DNA from: Novosphingobium sp. MD-1
GTDB lineage: Bacteria; Pseudomonadota; Alphaproteobacteria; Sphingomonadales; Sphingomonadaceae
NCBI RefSeq assembly: GCF_001014975.1
Contig: NZ_BBXA01000031.1
Location: forward strand, 124,001-188,000
DNA length: 64,000 bases
Direction: 5' to 3'
Positions 27,801-35,645 of this stretch are shown here, piece after piece. The position numbers and the translations under genes were made by a program. The first letter of the stretch is position 1. Every line of letters begins with the position of its first letter. The notes under the pieces were generated by a model. That model was not told the origin of the DNA, did no database searches, and was given only the letters and a program-made list of their open reading frames with translations.

Positions 27801-28386
27801 GCTGGGCGACGAGCAATCGGGCCATATCAAGGAAGTGGGCTTCGAACTCTACCAGTCGATGCTGGAAGACGCGATCCTGGCCGCCAAGGCGGGGGACATC
27901 GGCCTGGCGCGCGAACGCGAGGCGCTCTCCCCGCAGATCACGGTCGATGCGCCGATCATGATCCCCGAGGACTACGTGCCCGATCTGGCGGTGCGCATGG
28001 CGCTCTATCGCCGCATGAACGATGCCGAGGGCGCGGACGCGGTGGAAGCGCTGGCAGCCGAAATGATCGACCGCTTCGGCCCCCTGCCTGGCCCCACGCA
28101 GAACCTGCTCAAGCTGATCGAGATCAAGCGGCAGGCGATCGCGGCGCAGATCGCCAAGATCGACGTCGGCCAGAAGGGCGCGCTCGTCTCGTTCCACAAT
28201 GACAGCTTCCCCGATCCGGCGGGCCTTGTCGCCTATGTCGAACGGCTGAAGGGCACGGCCAAGCTGCGGCCGGACATGAAGCTGGTGATTTCGCGCGCAT
28301 GGGGCAACGCCGAAGCGCGGCTGAACGGGCTGGTGCAACTGACCAAGGGCCTGTCCGCGATCGCCCGGCGCGCCGCGAAGGGCTGA
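24877..28386 (+). CDS. mfd: Transcription-repair coupling factor
   Basis: 1169 aa, full length. N-terminal UvrB-like region (VEYPAWDCLPFDRASPALSVSARRL), RNA-polymerase-interacting domain (LNPGDLVVHMDHGIGRYEGLE), then RecG-like motor with Walker A CGDVGFGKTEVALRAAF, DEEQ box VIVDEEQRFGVGHKEKLK, TATPIPRTLQMAMSG, and motif VI LRGRVGRGK; the C-terminal TRCF domain masks the UvrA-binding face. Mfd removes stalled RNA polymerase from lesions and recruits UvrA. A long open frame on the opposite strand is a codon-bias shadow. Confidence 0.97.
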   Translation: MPDLNRILSATVPLTLASVARGAQPLVLGDLARAAKGRAVFIAPDDAAMRAIAESAPFFAPDLEVVEYPAWDCLPFDRASPALSVSARRLAALQKLQQKRGGPQLIVTTINAVLQRALTPFRIRESTRLLTPGVEIGRESLIALLQRQGYSRTDTVVDAGEYAVRGSIFDIFPSGLDHGLRLDFFGDELETLRLFDPNTQRSVQPVETHLLLPASEALLDEDSIKRFRGRYRELFGANATGDPLYQAVSEGRRLAGMEHWLPLFEDRLVTLFDHLGDDDLVLIDGAAAKAAETRLADIADYHQARIDSAQRSPGTYRPLAEDALYLTRDEFDRALAGWPVHRTSIFAEPESKQVVDFGFSSSRDFTPERAQAGSGQAGAASSGNIYEAAAKHLAALGTRGLKPVIAAYTAGSRARLASLLGEAGKAPPALAESWQEALGIAASGRPVAVVLPLEQGFANAELELLTEQDILGDRLVRRKKKRKDADAFLAELSALNPGDLVVHMDHGIGRYEGLEAIKVGDSPHDCVQLTYAGGDKLYIPVENLDVLSRYGNESDGVALDKLGGEAWQRRKARMRERILEMAGQLMATAAARALRQADVLPTDPASYGPFVDRFPWDETEDQERAIDDVLGDLVEGKPMDRLVCGDVGFGKTEVALRAAFVAAMAGKQVAVIAPTTLLARQHYANFVERFSGFPLNIGRLSRLVPEKEARETRAGLADGTTDIVIGTHALLSKQVQFKRLGLVIVDEEQRFGVGHKEKLKELKTDVHVLTLTATPIPRTLQMAMSGLRELSTIQTPPVDRLAVRTYVMPWDDVVMREALMREHQRGGQSFIVVPRIADMPELEEWLRLNVPEIRFVTAHGQMSPTEVEDRMGAFYEKKYEVLLSTTIVESGIDIPSANTIVLHRADRFGLAQLYQLRGRVGRGKLRAYAYLTYPEDMALSEVAEKRLKVLGDLDSLGAGFQLASHDLDLRGAGNLLGDEQSGHIKEVGFELYQSMLEDAILAAKAGDIGLAREREALSPQITVDAPIMIPEDYVPDLAVRMALYRRMNDAEGADAVEALAAEMIDRFGPLPGPTQNLLKLIEIKRQAIAAQIAKIDVGQKGALVSFHNDSFPDPAGLVAYVERLKGTAKLRPDMKLVISRAWGNAEARLNGLVQLTKGLSAIARRAAKG

Positions 28387-28395
28387 AGCCCTGCG

Positions 28396-29691
28396 TCAGT
28401 CGCGTGCCATGGCCACCAGCGCCGCGCCATCGACCGGGCCGGAACGCAGGAAGCCCTGGAACACCGCGCAGCCTTCCTCGTTCAGCACCGCCAGTTGCGC
28501 CGCGTCTTCCACGCCTTCGGCCACGACCTTCAGATCAAGCGCGCGGGCCATCGCCACGATCGCGCGCAGGATCGCCCGGTCGCGCGGGTCCTGCGCGATA
28601 TCGCGCACCAGCGACTGATCGAGCTTCAGCGCATCGAGCGGCAGCGCGCGCAGGGTGCGGAAATTGGCGAAGCCGGTGCCGAAGTCATCCAGCGCGACGC
28701 GCATGCCCATCCCGGCCAGTTCGCGCAGCGTTTCGGCGCAGGCCTCGAAGTCGGCGATCAGCGTCTGTTCGGTGATCTCCAGCGTCAGCCGTTCCGCCGG
28801 AAAGCCCGATGCGGCGACAAGCGCGCGCATCGCGGCGGCCAGATCGCCTACCGCGAAGTCCTCGGCCGTGACGTTGAGCGAGAGGCGCAGGTCGTCCGGC
28901 CAGTCCGCCGCCTCGGCCAGCGCGCGTTCGGCGATGTGGTGGGAAAGCTGGCTGATGTGATCGCCACGCTCCGCGATCGCGAACAGCGTTTCGGCACCGA
29001 CCAGCCCGAGTTCAGGATGGCGCCAGCGCGCGAGCGCCTCGGCGCCGATAAGGCGGCCGTCGGCCACGGTAAACTGCGGCTGGAACAGCAGCGATATCTC
29101 CGACCGGTCGAGCGCGCCGATAAGGTCCGCTTCCAGCCGGGCCGCGCTGCGGCCGCGCACCGCGTGGGAGCCATCCGCCCACAGGATGCGCCGCCCCGCG
29201 CCGCGTTGCAGGCTGAGCAGCGCCTGATCGAGCCGGTCGAGCATCGGCGCGCCGCGTTCGCCCGGCTGCCCGCGCAGCAGCGCCGTGCGCGGGGCAAGCC
29301 GCAACTGGTCGCCGGCCAGCGGTATCGGCCGCGCGATCGATCGCGCCAGGGCTTCGGCCTGCCATTGCCAACGCTCCCGGCTGGCGGCGACGGTGGAAGC
29401 CACCAGGAACTCGCCGCCGCCCATCCGCGCAACGAAGCTCTGCGCCCCCAGTTCCTCGCGCGCGAAATCAACGATCCGCCGCGCAATCTCCGCCAGCACG
29501 CGATCGCCCGCCGCCTTGCCATAGGCCAGGTTCACCGACTGGAACCGGTGCAGGCCCACCAGCATGGCCTGGGCAAAGCCATCCTGCCCCGTGCGATCAA
29601 GCCACGCGCAGGCGGCATCGACGCCGGGCAGTCCGGTCAGCATGTCGCGATCGTCGACCGGTGCGGGAAGCGGTTTGGGAAAAGCGTCCAT
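28396..29691 (-). CDS. c-di-GMP phosphodiesterase with degenerate GGDEF domain
   Basis: 431 aa, no membrane segment, so cytoplasmic. A GGDEF-like domain (about 15-170) has GGGEF at 91-95, where the catalytic Asp is Gly, so cyclase activity is probably lost. The EAL domain (about 185-430) is intact: GAEALARWRHP (218-220 is EAL), LNVTAEDF, LEITEQTLI, ALDDFGTGFANF, LKLDQSLV and VVAEGVED. It likely hydrolyses c-di-GMP to pGpG, perhaps with the GGDEF part binding GTP. Its stop lies 9 bp from the convergent mfd stop, and it is divergent from nadK. Confidence 0.9.
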   Translation of the reverse strand: MDAFPKPLPAPVDDRDMLTGLPGVDAACAWLDRTGQDGFAQAMLVGLHRFQSVNLAYGKAAGDRVLAEIARRIVDFAREELGAQSFVARMGGGEFLVASTVAASRERWQWQAEALARSIARPIPLAGDQLRLAPRTALLRGQPGERGAPMLDRLDQALLSLQRGAGRRILWADGSHAVRGRSAARLEADLIGALDRSEISLLFQPQFTVADGRLIGAEALARWRHPELGLVGAETLFAIAERGDHISQLSHHIAERALAEAADWPDDLRLSLNVTAEDFAVGDLAAAMRALVAASGFPAERLTLEITEQTLIADFEACAETLRELAGMGMRVALDDFGTGFANFRTLRALPLDALKLDQSLVRDIAQDPRDRAILRAIVAMARALDLKVVAEGVEDAAQLAVLNEEGCAVFQGFLRSGPVDGAALVAMARD

Positions 29692-29819
29692 TGCCCGGCT
29701 TGTGCCCGAACAATCTTGCCAAACCGTTCCGATCCTGCGGCGACCCGTCCGTTTTGCATTGCAACAAGAGGCCGCGCTCCATATCACGCGCAGCGAGAGA
29801 AACCGGGGATCGAGGACCA

Positions 29820-30599
29820 ATGTCGGAATCCGCTCGACTCGCGCTTTGCGCGTCGCCTACCGACCGTGCTCAGGAAGCCGAACGCGATCTGCGCGCGCTG
29901 TGCGAATGGGTGCCCTTCGAGGAAGCGGACACGGTCGTCGTGCTTGGCGGCGATGGCTTCATGCTCCAGACGCTGCATCACATGCTCGATACCGGCCGCG
30001 TCGTTCCGGCCTATGGCATGAACCTGGGCACCGTCGGCTTCCTGATGAACCGCTACAAGAGCAGCCGCCCGCTGGAGGAACGCATCGCCCGCGCGCGCCG
30101 CATCGCGGTCTCCCCACTGAAGACGAAGGCGATCACCAACGCCGGTACCGAACACGAATTCTGCGCCATCAACGAAGTCTCGCTGTTGCGCGAAACGCGC
30201 CAGACCGCGAAGCTGGAAGTGACGGTGAACGGCAAGGTGCGGATGCAGGAACTGGCGTGCGACGGCGTGCTGGTGGCCACGCCCGCAGGCTCCACCGCTT
30301 ACAACCTTTCCGCCAACGGCCCCATCCTGCCGCTCGGCTCGAACATGCTGGCGCTTACCCCGATCAGCCCGTTCCGGCCCCGCCGCTGGCGCGGCGCGAT
30401 CCTGCCCGACAACGCCCGGATTTCGTTCCGCGTGCTCGAATCCGTGAAGCGCCCGGTGGCCGTGGTGGCCGACCAGAAGGAACTGCGCGACGTGGCCCAC
30501 GTGGAGGTGCGCGCGTGGCCCGAACACCAGTTGACCCTGCTGTTCGACCGGGGTCGCTCGCTCGACGAGCGAATTTTCGCGGAGCAGTTTCTCGCCTAA
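29820..30599 (+). CDS. nadK: NAD kinase
   Basis: 259 aa from the ATG at 29820. The NAD kinase signature GGDGFMLQTLHHM (about 43-55) is followed by NLGTVGFLMNRY, NEVSLLRE and DGVLVATPAGSTAYNLSANGP (nucleotide-binding loop). It phosphorylates NAD to NADP with ATP. The N-terminus is shorter than in enterobacterial enzymes, as is usual in alphaproteobacteria. Divergent from the EAL gene across 128 bp and followed by tRNA-Asn. Confidence 0.95.
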   Translation: MSESARLALCASPTDRAQEAERDLRALCEWVPFEEADTVVVLGGDGFMLQTLHHMLDTGRVVPAYGMNLGTVGFLMNRYKSSRPLEERIARARRIAVSPLKTKAITNAGTEHEFCAINEVSLLRETRQTAKLEVTVNGKVRMQELACDGVLVATPAGSTAYNLSANGPILPLGSNMLALTPISPFRPRRWRGAILPDNARISFRVLESVKRPVAVVADQKELRDVAHVEVRAWPEHQLTLLFDRGRSLDERIFAEQFLA

Positions 30600-30617
30600 A
30601 AAACATCAATCGAGCGC

Positions 30618-30645
30618 TTGCAAAACCGGGATCGCCTGCTATTAG
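30618..30645 (+). promoter_or_regulatory. Probable tRNA-Asn promoter
   Basis: TTGCAA (30618-30623), 16 bp, TATTAG (30640-30645), then GC-rich CGCGCTCC and the tRNA 30 bp on. Same architecture as the tRNA-Asp promoter. Prediction only. Confidence 0.45.
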
Positions 30646-30675
30646 CGCGCTCCTGCCCCGGGCAACCGGGGCTGC

Positions 30676-30750
30676 TCCCTGATAGCTCAGCGGTAGAGCT
30701 CTCGACTGTTAATCGAGCGGCCGTAGGTTCGAATCCTACTCAGGGAGCCA
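30676..30750 (+). tRNA. tRNA-Asn (anticodon GTT)
   Basis: 75 nt with encoded CCA. Acceptor TCCCTGA/TCAGGGA; anticodon stem CTCGA/TCGAG with loop CTGTTAA, anticodon GTT; T-arm AGGTTCGAATCCT. Confidence 0.97.
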
Positions 30751-30788
30751 TTTCCCCTTCCTCGCGCCAGAGCGCCGGAAGGGAGAAA
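30751..30788 (+). terminator. Hairpin directly after tRNA-Asn
   Basis: TTTCCCCTTCC (30751-30761) pairs with GGAAGGGAGAAA (30777-30788) apart from one bulge, starting at the base after CCA. It may help 3' processing or stop transcription before the convergent fadH gene. Confidence 0.4.
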
Positions 30789-30811
30789 CAGCGAAGCCAC
30801 ACAAACCGCGT

Positions 30812-32845
30812 TTACACCTCCATTGCCAATTCGGTCGCTTGCCGGATCGCGCGCTTGGCATCGAGCTCCGCCGCTTCACAGGCGCCGCCGACAAGGTGCG
30901 AGCGGATGCCCGCCGCCGCCAGGTCATCGTGCAATCCGCGCGCCGGTTCCTGGCCGGCGCATACGATCACGGTATCGACATCGAACAACACCGGCTGCCC
31001 TTCGACCAGCGTGTGCAGCCCGGCATCGTCGATGCGCAGGTATTCCACGCCGCCGACCATGCGCACGCCCCGGCGCTGAAGCGTAAGACGATGGGTCCAG
31101 CCCGTGGTGCGGCCCAGACCCTTGCCAACGGTGGTCGCCTTGCGCTGCATCAGCGTGACCTCGCGATCGTTGCGCGCCACTACCGGTTCCACCCCGGTCA
31201 CGCCGCCGCGCGGATGATTGCGGAAATCGATGCCCCATTCGCGGGCGAATACATCGATATCGAGCGCGGCGGACGTGCCCTGGTGGGTGATCAGTTCCGC
31301 CACGTCGAAGCCGATGCCGCCCGCCCCCATGATCGCCACCTTGCGGCCGACCTGTGCCGCGCCCGCGATCACATCGATGTAACGCACGGCCTTGGGATGA
31401 TCGATGCCGGGCAGATCGGGCCGGCGCGGCGCGATACCCGTGGCGATCACGATCTCGTCGAAGCCGCCGTCCGCCAGCATCGCGGCATCGACGCGCGTAC
31501 CCAGTTTCAGCGTGACCCCATGCACATCGATCATCCGGCGAAAATAGCGCAGGGTCTCGTGGAACTCCTCCTTGCCGGGGATGCGCTTGGCGAGATTGAA
31601 CTGCCCGCCGATTTCGTCCGCCGCATCGAACAGAGTGACGTCGTGCCCGCGTTCCGCCGCGAGCGTCGAGAAGGCGAGGCCGGCCGGCCCCGCGCCGACC
31701 ACCGCGATCCGCTTGCGCGGCTGCGCCGGGCGCATCACGATCTCCGTTTCGCGGCAGGCCCGTGCGTTGACGAGGCATGAGGTCAGCTGGCGGGTGAAGG
31801 TATGGTCAAGGCAGGCCTGGTTGCAGCCGATGCAGGTGTTGATCTCGTCCTCGCGCCCTTCGCGCGCCTTGTTGACCAGATCGGGATCGGCCAGCATCGG
31901 CCGCGCCATCGAAACGAGATCGGCATCCCCCCGCGCAAGGACGGCTTCCGCCACATCAGGCATGTTGATGCGGTTGCTGGTGATGAGCGGGATCGACAAT
32001 TCCTTGCGCAGCCGCCCGGTCACCTGCGTGAAGGCTGCGCGCGGCACCATCGTCGCGATCGTGGGCACGAAGCTTTCATGCCAGCAGAAATGCGTGCTGA
32101 TGACGTCGACGCCTTCGGCTTCCAGCGCCTTCGCCAGCGAGACGACCTCGTCCCACGCCAGTCCGCCCTGGAGCATGTCCATGGCGGAGATACGGAAGAT
32201 CAGCAGAAAGTCCGGGCCAACCGCCACGCGCACACGCCGCACCACTTCCAGCGGAAAGCGCATCCGGTTTTCCCACGAACCGCCCCAGCGATCGGTGCGC
32301 TGGTTGGTCTTTTCGACGAGGAAGGTGGAGATCAGGTAGCCCGCCGAACCGATGATCTCCGCGCCGTCGTAGCCCGCTTCCCGCGCCAGCTTCGCGCAAT
32401 TGGCGAACGCGGCGATCATCTCCTCGATCCCCGCTTCATCCAGTTCGCGCGGGACATAGGCGCCGATGCGCGACTTTACCGGCGATGGCGCGACGCAATC
32501 CGGGGTATGGGCCAAGGGGCCAGTATGGAGGATCTGCATGCAGATCTTCACGGCGGGATCGGCCGCGTGGACGGCGTCGGTTACGTGCCGGTGCAGCGGT
32601 ACTTCGGACGGTTCGGATAGTTTCGCGCCGACGCCGCCCGTGACGTGCGGCGCAATGCCGCCGGTGATGATCGTGCCGACTCCCCCCTTCACGCGGTCGA
32701 CGAAATAGGCGGCAAGCCGTTCGGCGGCATCCGGCACGTCTTCCAGGCCGGTATGCATCGATCCCATGATGATCCGGTTCTTGAGCCGATGCGGGCCGAT
32801 CGCCAGCTCGGAGAACACGTGCGGATAGCGGACAGGTGCGTTCAT
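30812..32845 (-). CDS. fadH: NADPH-dependent 2,4-dienoyl-CoA reductase
   Basis: 677 aa, old-yellow-enzyme-type iron-sulfur flavoprotein. N-terminal FMN TIM barrel (HVFSELAIGPHRLKNRIIMGSMHTG), a 4Fe-4S cluster site CIGCNQACLDHTF ... SCLVNARAC midway, then a C-terminal FAD/NADPH domain with IAVVGAGPAGLAFS and GAGGIGFDVAE. It reduces 2,4-dienoyl-CoA in beta-oxidation of polyunsaturated fatty acids; related enzymes reduce other enones. Divergent from a TetR regulator with two palindromic operators between, so probably repressed by it. Confidence 0.92.
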   Translation of the reverse strand: MNAPVRYPHVFSELAIGPHRLKNRIIMGSMHTGLEDVPDAAERLAAYFVDRVKGGVGTIITGGIAPHVTGGVGAKLSEPSEVPLHRHVTDAVHAADPAVKICMQILHTGPLAHTPDCVAPSPVKSRIGAYVPRELDEAGIEEMIAAFANCAKLAREAGYDGAEIIGSAGYLISTFLVEKTNQRTDRWGGSWENRMRFPLEVVRRVRVAVGPDFLLIFRISAMDMLQGGLAWDEVVSLAKALEAEGVDVISTHFCWHESFVPTIATMVPRAAFTQVTGRLRKELSIPLITSNRINMPDVAEAVLARGDADLVSMARPMLADPDLVNKAREGREDEINTCIGCNQACLDHTFTRQLTSCLVNARACRETEIVMRPAQPRKRIAVVGAGPAGLAFSTLAAERGHDVTLFDAADEIGGQFNLAKRIPGKEEFHETLRYFRRMIDVHGVTLKLGTRVDAAMLADGGFDEIVIATGIAPRRPDLPGIDHPKAVRYIDVIAGAAQVGRKVAIMGAGGIGFDVAELITHQGTSAALDIDVFAREWGIDFRNHPRGGVTGVEPVVARNDREVTLMQRKATTVGKGLGRTTGWTHRLTLQRRGVRMVGGVEYLRIDDAGLHTLVEGQPVLFDVDTVIVCAGQEPARGLHDDLAAAGIRSHLVGGACEAAELDAKRAIRQATELAMEV

Positions 32846-32868
32846 GGAATCCTTCCTCCCGGATCATT

Positions 32869-32885
32869 GCTAAACACTGTTTAGC
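32869..32885. promoter_or_regulatory. TetR operator, fadH side
   Basis: GCTAAACACTGTTTAGC is a perfect inverted repeat (7-bp arms, 3-bp centre) in the 77-bp gap between fadH and the TetR gene. It shares the TAAAC/GTTTA half-site with the second palindrome 10 bp away. Confidence 0.8.
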
Positions 32886-32895
32886 AATTGCATAA

Positions 32896-32908
32896 TAAAC
32901 GTCGTTTA
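32896..32908. promoter_or_regulatory. TetR operator, regulator side
   Basis: TAAACGTCGTTTA is a perfect 13-bp inverted repeat just upstream of the TetR start codon (32923). Occupancy of both sites would block both divergent promoters. Confidence 0.75.
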
Positions 32909-32922
32909 GTATCGCAAGGGCC

Positions 32923-33543
32923 ATGGCCGTATCGTTGACAGAGGAACAGGTTGGTGCGGTGCGCGAACGCATCCTGCGCACGACCGAACGCCAGATCGCC
33001 ACGCGGGGCATCGACGGCACCTCGCTGCGCTCGATCGCGACGGAGATAGGCTGGACGGCGGCCTCGCTTTACCGCTATTTCGCCAGTAAGGGCGAACTGC
33101 TGGCCGCCGCGCGCGCCGCCGCGCACGACCGCTTTTCGGACCGGATCGAGGCCGCCTATGCCAGTGCGGACGATCCGTGGCAGCGCTCGCGCGCGATCGG
33201 CGACGCCTATGTCGCCTTCGCCTTTACCGAGCCGGCGGCGTATCAGCTCATCTTCGCCTACAACCAGCCCGACAGCGAACGCACCGACGACCTGCGCCGC
33301 GCCGAAGCGCGTTCGCGGATGACGATGACAGGCTATGTGCGCGACATGGTGACCGAAGGACTGCTGGAAGGCGATCCCGACGCAATCGCGCAGTCCTACT
33401 GGGCGGCGCTGCACGGGCTGATCGTGCTCCACATGGCGAACAAACTGGGCGACGCGCCGGGGTTCGAACGGATGCGGCACGAAGCGGCGCGCCTCATCAC
33501 GCGCGGCGCCCGCCCCCTCCTATCCCGGCAGTCGGATGGGTAG
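32923..33543 (+). CDS. TetR/AcrR family repressor
   Basis: 206 aa. N-terminal helix-turn-helix (about 15-60): ILRTTERQIATRGIDGTSLRSIA then TAASLYRYFASKGELL. The C-terminal ligand domain contains YWAALHGLIVLHM, the WHG-type motif of many TetR proteins that sense acyl-CoA-like or aromatic ligands. Divergent from fadH with two palindromes in between, so the likely target is fadH plus itself. It ends 4 bp from the stop of the convergent second TetR gene. Confidence 0.9.
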   Translation: MAVSLTEEQVGAVRERILRTTERQIATRGIDGTSLRSIATEIGWTAASLYRYFASKGELLAAARAAAHDRFSDRIEAAYASADDPWQRSRAIGDAYVAFAFTEPAAYQLIFAYNQPDSERTDDLRRAEARSRMTMTGYVRDMVTEGLLEGDPDAIAQSYWAALHGLIVLHMANKLGDAPGFERMRHEAARLITRGARPLLSRQSDG

Positions 33544-33547
33544 CCCG

Positions 33548-34120
33548 TCAGCCTAGGGCAACGACCTCGTCCACCAGAGACTCGTCCGCCGGCACCTGTC
33601 CGTCGAGCATCAGCATGGCAAGCCCGTGGACCAGGCTCCACGCCCAGATCGAACGAACCTCGGCCGCGCGACTGTCCGGCGCGGCGCCCGCCGCCTGTGC
33701 GGCGTTGGCCCGCAGGAACGCCATCGCGTCGGTGCCATCGACATGATCGGCCGACGGCGGAGCCGACGTGAAGATCATGCGGAACAGCGCCGGGTGCGCC
33801 AGCGCGAAGCGGACGTAAGCCCGCCCCGTCGCCGCAAAGCCAGCCGCTCCGCCGCCCGCTGCCACAGCCGCCTGCCGTTGCGCCGCGCCGAGCCGCTCCA
33901 GCCCGTCCGCCGCGAGCGCCGCCAGAAGGGCAGCCTTGTCAGGAAAATGGCGATAGACGGAGGTCGCGCTGACCCCCACGGCGCGCGCCACTTCTCGAAG
34001 CGAGAGATCGTCCGCCGCGCGCGTTTCAAGCAAGCGCAGGCCCGCCTCGATCAGTGCCGCGCGCAGATCGCCGTGGTGGTACTTCCGATCCATGTTGACA
34101 CTGTTATCATTATTCGCCAT
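33548..34120 (-). CDS. TetR/AcrR family repressor
   Basis: 190 aa from ATG 34118-34120; GTG at 34126 and ATG at 34093 (MDRKYHHGDLRAAL) are alternatives, the last matching where family members usually begin. HTH: ALIEAGLRLLETRAADDLSLREVARAVGV then SATSVYRHFPDKAALL. The ligand domain includes GRAYVRFALAHPALFRMIF and WSLVHGLAMLML (WHG-like). Divergent from the carotenoid oxygenase gene; a palindrome at 34120-34136 overlaps its start region, pointing to autorepression and control of the oxygenase. Confidence 0.9.
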   Translation of the reverse strand: MANNDNSVNMDRKYHHGDLRAALIEAGLRLLETRAADDLSLREVARAVGVSATSVYRHFPDKAALLAALAADGLERLGAAQRQAAVAAGGGAAGFAATGRAYVRFALAHPALFRMIFTSAPPSADHVDGTDAMAFLRANAAQAAGAAPDSRAAEVRSIWAWSLVHGLAMLMLDGQVPADESLVDEVVALG

Positions 34121-34136
34121 GTTCACACCGTAAACA
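34120..34136. promoter_or_regulatory. Probable TetR operator before the carotenoid oxygenase
   Basis: TGTTCACACCGTAAACA has TGTT/AACA ends and AC/GT inner matches, an imperfect 17-bp inverted repeat. A related TGTTGACACTGTTATCA lies at 34093-34110. It overlaps one candidate start codon of the repressor gene. Confidence 0.6.
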
Positions 34137-34149
34137 TAGGGAGACGATC

Positions 34150-35535
34150 ATGGCCACCAAAATCGACGAGGAACTGGCCTGTGCCCCCGTTCCCGTTTCC
34201 GACCATCCCTTCCTTTCCGGCATCCACCGCCCGATGACGGCGGAACACACGATCACCGACCTCGCCGTGGACGGCACGATCCCCGCCGCGCTCGACGGCT
34301 GCTACCTGCGCATCGGCCCCAACCCGATCACACCCGATCCGGCCAATTATCACTGGTTCTCCGGCGATGGCATGGTCCACGGGCTAAAACTCGCGAACGG
34401 CAGCGCGCAGTGGTATCGCAACCGCTGGATCCGGTCGGAACGGGTGGCCGAGGCGCTTGGCGTGCCCAAGGCCCCCGGCCCGCGCAACCTGTTCGACACC
34501 GTGAACACCAATGTCCTTGCGATCGGCGGACAGACTTACGCGCTGGTCGAAGCCGGCAGCTATCCGGTGAAGCTTGGTCCCACGCTGGGCGACCAGCAGT
34601 ACGATGCCTTCGGCGGCACGCTGCTCGGCTCCTACACCGCGCACCCGCATCTCGACCCGCTGACCGGAGAGAACCACGCGATCTGCTACAGCGCGCATAA
34701 TCCGGGCGAAGTCCGCCATGTCGTCGTCGATGCTCACGGCAAGGTGACGCGCGAACTGGCGATCCCGGTTGAACACGGCCCGATGATCCACGATTGCGCG
34801 ATCACCGCGCGCTACGTGGTGATTCTGGACCTGCCCGTGACCTTCTCGCTGCCAGCGGCGATGGCGGGCAAGCCCTTCCCCTACCGCTGGAACCCGCAGC
34901 ACCGCGCGCGCGTGGGCCTGCTGCCGCGAACCGGCGCGGCGTCGGACGTGATCTGGTGCGACGTGGAGCCATGCAGCGTGTTTCACGTAGCCAACGCCTA
35001 CGACCGGGCGGACGGCGCGGTGATCATGGATGTCTGCGCCTATGGCACGATGTTCGGCCCGGAAGCCGTCGGCCCCGACGGCGCGGCGCGCGGGCTGGAG
35101 CGCTGGACGATCGATCCCGTGACCGGGACGGTGGCGATCGCCACGATCGACGCTACCCCGCAGGAATTCCCCCGTCCCGACGAACGCCGCTTCGGCCAAC
35201 CCTATCGCTATGCCTATGCCATGGCCGTGCCCACCGATCCGGCGGCGGAATTCATCGGTGATACCCGGCTGTTCCGGCACGATCTGGTGGAGGGCACGCG
35301 GCAGGTTCACGATTTCGGTCCGCGCCGGCATCCGGGCGAATTCGTGTTCGTCCCCGCATCGGAAGACGCGGCGGAAGGCGAAGGCTGGCTGGTGGGCTTC
35401 GTCGTCGACATGGCGAACGACACCACCGACTTCGTGGTGCTGGACGCAATGCGCTTCGAGGAACCGCCGGTCGGCGTGGTCCACCTGCCGCATCGCGTGC
35501 CGGCAGGCTTCCATGGCAACTGGGTGCCGGGCTGA
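34150..35535 (+). CDS. Carotenoid cleavage / lignostilbene dioxygenase family protein
   Basis: 461 aa. A seven-bladed propeller non-haem iron enzyme. The four iron-binding His are visible in YTAHPH, MIHDCAITARYVV, SVFHVANAYD and GFHGNWVPG at the very end. N-terminal GCYLRIGPNP and HWFSGDGMVHGLKL are family hallmarks. It cleaves double bonds oxidatively in carotenoids or in stilbenes such as resveratrol and lignostilbene; in sphingomonads lignin-derived stilbenes are plausible. No signal peptide. Control by the divergent TetR is likely. Confidence 0.92.
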   Translation: MATKIDEELACAPVPVSDHPFLSGIHRPMTAEHTITDLAVDGTIPAALDGCYLRIGPNPITPDPANYHWFSGDGMVHGLKLANGSAQWYRNRWIRSERVAEALGVPKAPGPRNLFDTVNTNVLAIGGQTYALVEAGSYPVKLGPTLGDQQYDAFGGTLLGSYTAHPHLDPLTGENHAICYSAHNPGEVRHVVVDAHGKVTRELAIPVEHGPMIHDCAITARYVVILDLPVTFSLPAAMAGKPFPYRWNPQHRARVGLLPRTGAASDVIWCDVEPCSVFHVANAYDRADGAVIMDVCAYGTMFGPEAVGPDGAARGLERWTIDPVTGTVAIATIDATPQEFPRPDERRFGQPYRYAYAMAVPTDPAAEFIGDTRLFRHDLVEGTRQVHDFGPRRHPGEFVFVPASEDAAEGEGWLVGFVVDMANDTTDFVVLDAMRFEEPPVGVVHLPHRVPAGFHGNWVPG

Positions 35536-35645
35536 CATCACCGCACGCGGAGATTTCGTCTCGTAAAAGCGCCAGCAAGATCGTGGATCACAGTGATCGG
35601 GGAAATCCGCGAGACTTTCGCAGCGGCCAACCCCATCATGAACGC

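Noticed and set aside
24772..28338. 1188-codon open frame on the minus strand opposite mfd
   Set aside because: Mfd on the plus strand has every helicase motif in place. The antisense frame is rich in Gln, Arg, His and Ala with no recognisable motif, as expected for the mirror of a GC-rich gene.
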